Below are positions 59,670-64,000 of a stretch of DNA of 64,000 nt, piece by piece. The stretch lies in assembly GCA_017744285.1 (NCBI GenBank), contig JAGIBP010000004.1:62001-126000 (forward strand). The letters run 5' to 3'. Both the position numbers and the translations under genes were made by a program. Origin of the DNA: Variovorax sp. GTDB taxonomy: Bacteria; Pseudomonadota; Gammaproteobacteria; Burkholderiales; Burkholderiaceae_C. The notes beneath the pieces were generated by a model. The model saw only the letters and a program-made list of their open reading frames with translations, ran no database searches and was not told where the DNA came from. Within the stretch, counting starts at the first letter, position 1. Each line of letters starts with the position of its first letter.

Positions 59670-60434
59670 CTAACCCGCCGCGGCGCGCAATCGCGAGGCG
59701 GCCAGCCGGAGCGTGGGAAGGAACTGGGCCACGGCGCTGTCGCTTGTGAATTCGCCCACGGTCAGACTCACGTTGATCGCGGCGATCGTCTCGCCTTCCT
59801 GGTCCCGGACCGGAACCGCCAGGCCGCAGATCGATTCGTCCAGCTCGCCGTCGATCCATGCATACCCTTGCTCGCGGGCCTTGAGGATCTCGCCTTTCAG
59901 CCGCGCGCGATCCACGATCGTGGCGCTCGTGAGCCGCTTGAGCGTCGCATGCTGCAGATAGTGCTCGAGATCCTCGTCGGGCAGTCCGGCGAGCAGCACC
60001 CGCCCCATCGACACGGCGTGCGCGGGCAGCCGGCTTCCAAGCGAGGGGCTCATCAGAAGAATGCGCTTGGCGTGCTGCCGCTGCACGTAGACGATCTCTT
60101 CGCCGTCGAGCACGGACAACGCGCACGACTGCTTCACGCGGGCCGAGAGCTCCTCGAGCGTCGGCTGCGCATCGCGCCAGTACGGCAGCGACGACAGGTA
60201 GGACAGCCCGAGCCGCAGCACGCGAGGCGTCAGCCAGTAGTGCTTGCCGTCGCTTCGCACGAATCCGAGGTCGATCAGGGTCAGCAGGAACCGCCGCACG
60301 GCCGTGCGCGGCAGCTCGACCGCTTCGGCGATTTCCGCCAGGGTCTGGCGCGAGGCGCTCTGCCCCATCGCTTCGATCACTTGCAGCCCTCGCGCGAACG
60401 CGCGAACGAACGACTCGCTTTCAGGTGTGGCCAC
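59670..60434 (-). CDS. IclR-family transcriptional regulator (PcaR/PobR-like)
   Basis: GTG start; VATPESESFVRAFARGLQVIEAMGQSASRQTLAEIAEAVELPRTAVRRFLLTLIDLGFVRSDGKHYWLTPRVLRLGLSYLSS. Confidence 0.92.
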   Translation of the reverse strand: MATPESESFVRAFARGLQVIEAMGQSASRQTLAEIAEAVELPRTAVRRFLLTLIDLGFVRSDGKHYWLTPRVLRLGLSYLSSLPYWRDAQPTLEELSARVKQSCALSVLDGEEIVYVQRQHAKRILLMSPSLGSRLPAHAVSMGRVLLAGLPDEDLEHYLQHATLKRLTSATIVDRARLKGEILKAREQGYAWIDGELDESICGLAVPVRDQEGETIAAINVSLTVGEFTSDSAVAQFLPTLRLAASRLRAAAG

Positions 60435-60454
60435 GGGCGAATTCCTTCCAAGTC

Positions 60455-60483
60455 TTGACAGTGGACATCGAGCTTTCAATAAT
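60455..60483 (+). promoter_or_regulatory. Sigma-70-like promoter for the MaoC operon
   Basis: TTGACA-N17-AATAAT (ttgaca 60455-60460, aataat 60478-60483). Confidence 0.7.
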
Positions 60484-60515
60484 GATCGTGTGGCGGACAT
60501 ATTCATCCGCTAGGC

Positions 60516-60535
60516 GGTCATTCTACACGATGACC
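60516..60535. promoter_or_regulatory. Candidate IclR operator GGTCAT-N8-ATGACC just downstream of the promoter
   Basis: ggtcattctacacgatgacc; also direct repeats ggcggacat (60492) / ggcggtcat (60513) 21 bp apart. Confidence 0.5.
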
Positions 60536-60562
60536 ATCCGATTTGGCAATTGAGTGAATTCC

Positions 60563-61036
60563 ATGACAGAGACCACATTCGAGACCGACTTCTGGAAGGA
60601 TGCGGAGCTTCGCAAGACCTGGGACCAGATCGTCCCCGGCGAGCCGCGCAAGACCCTCCCTTACACCCTCACGCTGGAGGCGATTCAAAAGTATTGCCGC
60701 GTGGTGGGCGATCTGCATCCGCTGTACTTCGACGAGGAGTTCGCGCGCAAGAGCGTCTATGGCGGGCTGATCGCGCCGCCGGCCATCCACATCCTGCTGA
60801 TGTTTGCCTGCACGCCCACCGACGACTGGATGCGCACGCCGGGCACGGTCAACGCGGGCCAGTCCTGGAGCTACAACATTCCCGCGCGTCCGGGCGACAC
60901 GATCCGGCTCGAAGCGCGCGCGCTCGACAAGTTCATCAAGAAGGACCGCCTCTTCGTGGTGCACGACAACGTCTTCTTCAACCAGAACGGCCAGGTGATC
61001 TGTTCCGGCCGCGGCTGGACCATCCGCCCCCTGTAA
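60563..61036 (+). CDS. MaoC-like dehydratase, N-terminal (FAS1-type) hot-dog protein
   Basis: MTETTFETDFWKDAELRKTWDQIVPGEPRKTLPYTLTLEAIQKYCRVVGDLHPLYFDEEFARKSVYGGLIAPPAIHILLMF. Confidence 0.87.
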   Translation: MTETTFETDFWKDAELRKTWDQIVPGEPRKTLPYTLTLEAIQKYCRVVGDLHPLYFDEEFARKSVYGGLIAPPAIHILLMFACTPTDDWMRTPGTVNAGQSWSYNIPARPGDTIRLEARALDKFIKKDRLFVVHDNVFFNQNGQVICSGRGWTIRPL

Positions 61037-61044
61037 GGAACGCC

Positions 61045-61485
61045 ATGACTCACGCATTCGACAGCCTCAAACCCGGCGTCCAGATCCAGGGCACGCCTTT
61101 CTCTCCCACCCGCGAGACCATCCGCGCCTTCTGCGAAGCCTCGCTCGACTTCAATCCGCTGCACCTCGACGACGACTACATGAAGGGCAGCTTCGGCAAG
61201 ACACAGTTCGGCGGGATCATCATGCACGGCATGAACAACTTCGGCGTGATCACGAAGATGCTCACCGACTGGCTCTACGAGGCCGGCGGCGTGCAGCGGC
61301 GGCTCGAGACGCGATGGAAGGCGCCGGTGAAACCGGGCGACACCATCACGCCGAGCGCGACGATCAACGAGGTCCGCAAGACCGACAAGAGCCGCTGGGC
61401 CACGCTCGACGTGAAGGTGCTCAACCAGCGCGGCGAGACCGTGGCGGTGGGCGAGGCGATGGTGGAGTTCCCCGCCAGCGCCTGA
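61045..61485 (+). CDS. MaoC-family dehydratase
   Basis: FSPTRETIRAFCEASLDFNPLHLDDDYMKGSFGKTQFGGIIMHGMNNFGVITKMLTDWL. Confidence 0.9.
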   Translation: MTHAFDSLKPGVQIQGTPFSPTRETIRAFCEASLDFNPLHLDDDYMKGSFGKTQFGGIIMHGMNNFGVITKMLTDWLYEAGGVQRRLETRWKAPVKPGDTITPSATINEVRKTDKSRWATLDVKVLNQRGETVAVGEAMVEFPASA

Positions 61486-61537
61486 GGCCGGCGAGCCGCC
61501 TCTTTCAAGCGACCCCGGACAACATCAAGGAGATATC

Positions 61538-62530
61538 GTGAGCATCGGCGTCCTCAAGACGTTGGTGCGTGCGGCCTGCACGGTGGCGATCGCCGCCGTG
61601 TCCGCCGTCGCACCACTGGCTGCCAGCGCGCAGTCCTTTCCCACCCAACCCGTGAAGCTCGTCGTGCCCTTTCCGCCCGGCGGGACGACCGACATCTTCG
61701 CTCGCCTCCTGGCGACCGAGCTGTCGCAGACATGGGGCCAACCCGTCGTGGTGGACAACCGCGCGGGCGCCAGCGGCACCATCTTCTCGGAGCAGCTGGC
61801 GCGCATGCCGCCCGACGGCCACACGCTGATGCTCACGGCCACGCACCACGTCATCAACCCCGGCCTCTACAAGAACCTGCGCTACAACACCCGCACCGAC
61901 TTCACGCCGATCGCGCTGGTCGCTTCGGTGCCGAACGTGCTGGTGGTGAATCCCAAGTTTCCGGCGAAGAGCGTGGCCGAGCTCGTCGCCTACGCCAAGG
62001 CGCACCCCGGCCAGGTGAGCTTCGGCTCCGCGGGCACCGGCGGCGCGAACCATCTTTCGGGCGAGCTGTTCAAGGCCATGGCCGGCATCGACATGGTTCA
62101 TATCCCCTACAAGGGCGCCGCCCCGGCCCTCAACGACCTGCTCGGAGGACAGATTCCCGTCATGTTCGATTCGGTGCCGGGCGTGCTCCAGCACATCGAG
62201 GCCGGCCGCCTGCGCGCGCTCGGCGTCACCTCGCGCGAGCGCTCGCCGGCCTTGCCGGGTGTCCCCACGATCGACGAGGCCGGGCTCAAGGGCTTCGAGG
62301 CGACGGCCTGGTTCGGGCTCTACGCCCCGGGCGGGATGAAGCCGGAGCTGAGCAAGAAGCTGTCGGCGGACGTGGTGCAGGCGCTCCGATCGGACCAGCT
62401 GCGCCGCCAGTTCGCGCAGCAGGGCGCCGAGCCGGGCGCGCTGACGCAGCCGCAGTTCGCCGCCTTCGTCGATGCCGAGATCACGAAGTGGTCGAAGGTG
62501 ATCAATGACGCGCACATCAAGATCGACTGA
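61538..62530 (+). CDS. Bug-family tripartite tricarboxylate transporter substrate-binding protein
   Basis: AQSFPTQPVKLVVPFPPGGTTDIFARLLATELSQTWGQPVVVDNRAGASGTIFSEQLARMPPDGHTLM. Confidence 0.94.
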   Translation: MSIGVLKTLVRAACTVAIAAVSAVAPLAASAQSFPTQPVKLVVPFPPGGTTDIFARLLATELSQTWGQPVVVDNRAGASGTIFSEQLARMPPDGHTLMLTATHHVINPGLYKNLRYNTRTDFTPIALVASVPNVLVVNPKFPAKSVAELVAYAKAHPGQVSFGSAGTGGANHLSGELFKAMAGIDMVHIPYKGAAPALNDLLGGQIPVMFDSVPGVLQHIEAGRLRALGVTSRERSPALPGVPTIDEAGLKGFEATAWFGLYAPGGMKPELSKKLSADVVQALRSDQLRRQFAQQGAEPGALTQPQFAAFVDAEITKWSKVINDAHIKID

Positions 62531-62542
62531 GGAGCGCGGCGC

Positions 62543-63799
62543 ATGACCACCCCCGAAGGCATGGCCCGCCCCGCCGGACCTGGCGCGCTGTCGCACCTGC
62601 GCGTGCTCGACCTCTCGCGCGTGCTGGCCGGGCCCTGGTGTTCCCAGAACCTCGCCGACATGGGCGCCGAGGTGATCAAGGTCGAGCGCCCCGGCGTGGG
62701 TGACGACACCCGAGGCTGGGGCCCGCCGTGGACGAAGGATGCGGCCGAGGCGAACACCACCGACTCCACCTACTACGCGGCAGCGAACCGCGGCAAGAAG
62801 TCGATCACGATCGACATCTCGCGCCCCGAAGGCCAGGCCCTGGTGCGCAGCCTCGCGCGGGTCAGCGACGTCGTGATCGAGAACTACAAGATCGGCGACC
62901 TGCGGCGCTACGGCCTGGACTACGAAAGCCTCGCGGCCGTGAACCCGAGCCTCGTGTACTGCTCGATCACCGGCTATGGCCAGGACGGCCCGAGCGCCCA
63001 CAAGCCGGGCTACGACTTCGTGTTCCAGGCCATCGGCGGGCTCATGAGCATCACTGGCGAGAACGACGCGCTGCCGGGCGGCGGACCGCAGAAGACCGGA
63101 ATCGCGATCGCCGACGTCATCACCGGCATGTACTCCACCATCGCGATTCTCTCGGCGCTGCAGCACCGCACGGTGTCGGGCAAGGGCCAGTACATCGACA
63201 TGGCGCTGCTGGACTGCATCGTGGCGCTCGGCGGCAACCAGGTCACGGGCTACTTCGCGAGCGGCAAGGTGCCGCATCGCTACGGCAATGCCCACGCGAG
63301 CCTGGTGCCCTACCAGGTGTTCGCGGTGCAGGACGGCGAGATCGTGGTCGCCGTCGGCAACGACAAGCAATGGCTGCAGTACTGCGCCGCGATCGAGCGG
63401 CCCGATCTCGCCGGGGACGAGCGCTGGCGCAAGGTCACGGGCCGCATCACCGGGCGCGACACGCTCGTTCCGGCGCTGGCGCGCACGATGCTCACCCGCA
63501 CAGCCGCCGAGTGGATCGAGCGCCTCGAAGCGCACGGCGTGCCGTGCGGAAGGATCAACGACTACCGGCAGGTGTTCGAAGACCCGCAGGTGCGCCACCG
63601 CGGCCTGCGCGTGGACCTGCCGCGGCCCGGCGGAGGCACCGTCTCGACCATCGCGAGCCCGCTGCGGCTGCAAGGCACGCCGCCCGTGTACGACCGGGCG
63701 CCGCCCACGCTGGGCGACGCCACGGACGAGGTGCTCGGCCAGCTGCTCGGCTTCGGCACCGGCGACATCGCGCGCTACCGCGAGCAGGGTGTCATCTGA
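62543..63799 (+). CDS. CaiB/BaiF CoA-transferase family protein
   Basis: LSHLRVLDLSRVLAGPWCSQNLADMGAEVIKVERPGVGDDTRGWGPPW...YYAAANRGKKSITIDISRPEGQALVRSL...PGYDFVFQAIGGLMSITGE. Confidence 0.95.
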   Translation: MTTPEGMARPAGPGALSHLRVLDLSRVLAGPWCSQNLADMGAEVIKVERPGVGDDTRGWGPPWTKDAAEANTTDSTYYAAANRGKKSITIDISRPEGQALVRSLARVSDVVIENYKIGDLRRYGLDYESLAAVNPSLVYCSITGYGQDGPSAHKPGYDFVFQAIGGLMSITGENDALPGGGPQKTGIAIADVITGMYSTIAILSALQHRTVSGKGQYIDMALLDCIVALGGNQVTGYFASGKVPHRYGNAHASLVPYQVFAVQDGEIVVAVGNDKQWLQYCAAIERPDLAGDERWRKVTGRITGRDTLVPALARTMLTRTAAEWIERLEAHGVPCGRINDYRQVFEDPQVRHRGLRVDLPRPGGGTVSTIASPLRLQGTPPVYDRAPPTLGDATDEVLGQLLGFGTGDIARYREQGVI

Positions 63800-63810
63800 A
63801 CGGAGGCCAC

Positions 63811-64000
63811 ATGACCCAGAGCCCCGACAGCCCGGCCGCGCCGCGCGCGGCGACCTCGCCGCTGGCCCAGTTCCGCGCCCACCTGGAGCGCGGCGAACTC
63901 GCCTACCAGCACGATGCGGCCAGCGGCCGCGCCGTGTTCCACCCCCGCGTGATCGGTCCGGGCACGGGCAACCCGTCGCTCGACTGGCGCGTGAGCGCCG
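63811..64000 (+). CDS. OB-fold (DUF35/Zn-ribbon type) protein, 5' part; truncated by window end
   Basis: MTQSPDSPAAPRAATSPLAQFRAHLERGELAYQHDAASGRAVFHPRVIGPGTGNPSLDWRVSA... Confidence 0.65.
   Translation, partial: MTQSPDSPAAPRAATSPLAQFRAHLERGELAYQHDAASGRAVFHPRVIGPGTGNPSLDWRVSA

Noticed and set aside
61505-63673. 722-aa minus-strand ORF opposite Bug and CaiB
   Set aside because: Shadow ORF; both opposing plus-strand genes have diagnostic family motifs

Overview
This 64 kb window is GC-rich bacterial DNA of Burkholderiales/Comamonadaceae (Variovorax-like) character. I infer that from gene content only: many Bug-type solute receptors, LysR and IclR regulators, CaiB/BaiF and MaoC genes. I found no rRNA, tRNA, CRISPR array, prophage or transposase. 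There are about 50 coding genes, mostly catabolic and transport operons. They include three Bug-type SBP loci, two NMT1/TauA-type ABC importers, a GMC/gluconate-2-dehydrogenase-like membrane complex whose cytochrome c gene carries an apparent 2-nt frameshift, PutA, a TonB-dependent receptor, several poly-Gly lipoproteins, an IclR-cupin-MFS-AroQ-NIPSNAP locus and an IclR/MaoC/CaiB locus. The most unusual region is about 25.4-36.2 kb. There a tightly packed minus-strand operon encodes (1) a sulfotransferase + GT4-like + GT2 + coiled-coil fusion, (2) a GT-A(GT8-like) + GT4 fusion, (3) a methyltransferase with an extra N-terminal domain, (4) a multi-spanning GT-C-like membrane protein fused to an alpha-toroid-like domain with a DSDDTA (DxDDTA) motif, and (5) a UbiA-family prenyltransferase. 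Genes 3-4 and 4-5 are coupled by ATGA overlaps. The operon converges with an orphan APS kinase (cysC). I propose it as a candidate undescribed sulfated and/or polyprenyl-linked glycan (or meroterpenoid/glycolipid) system. I also report several perfect or near-perfect inverted repeats at divergent regulator promoters. All calls come from reading the sequence; no database searches were run.
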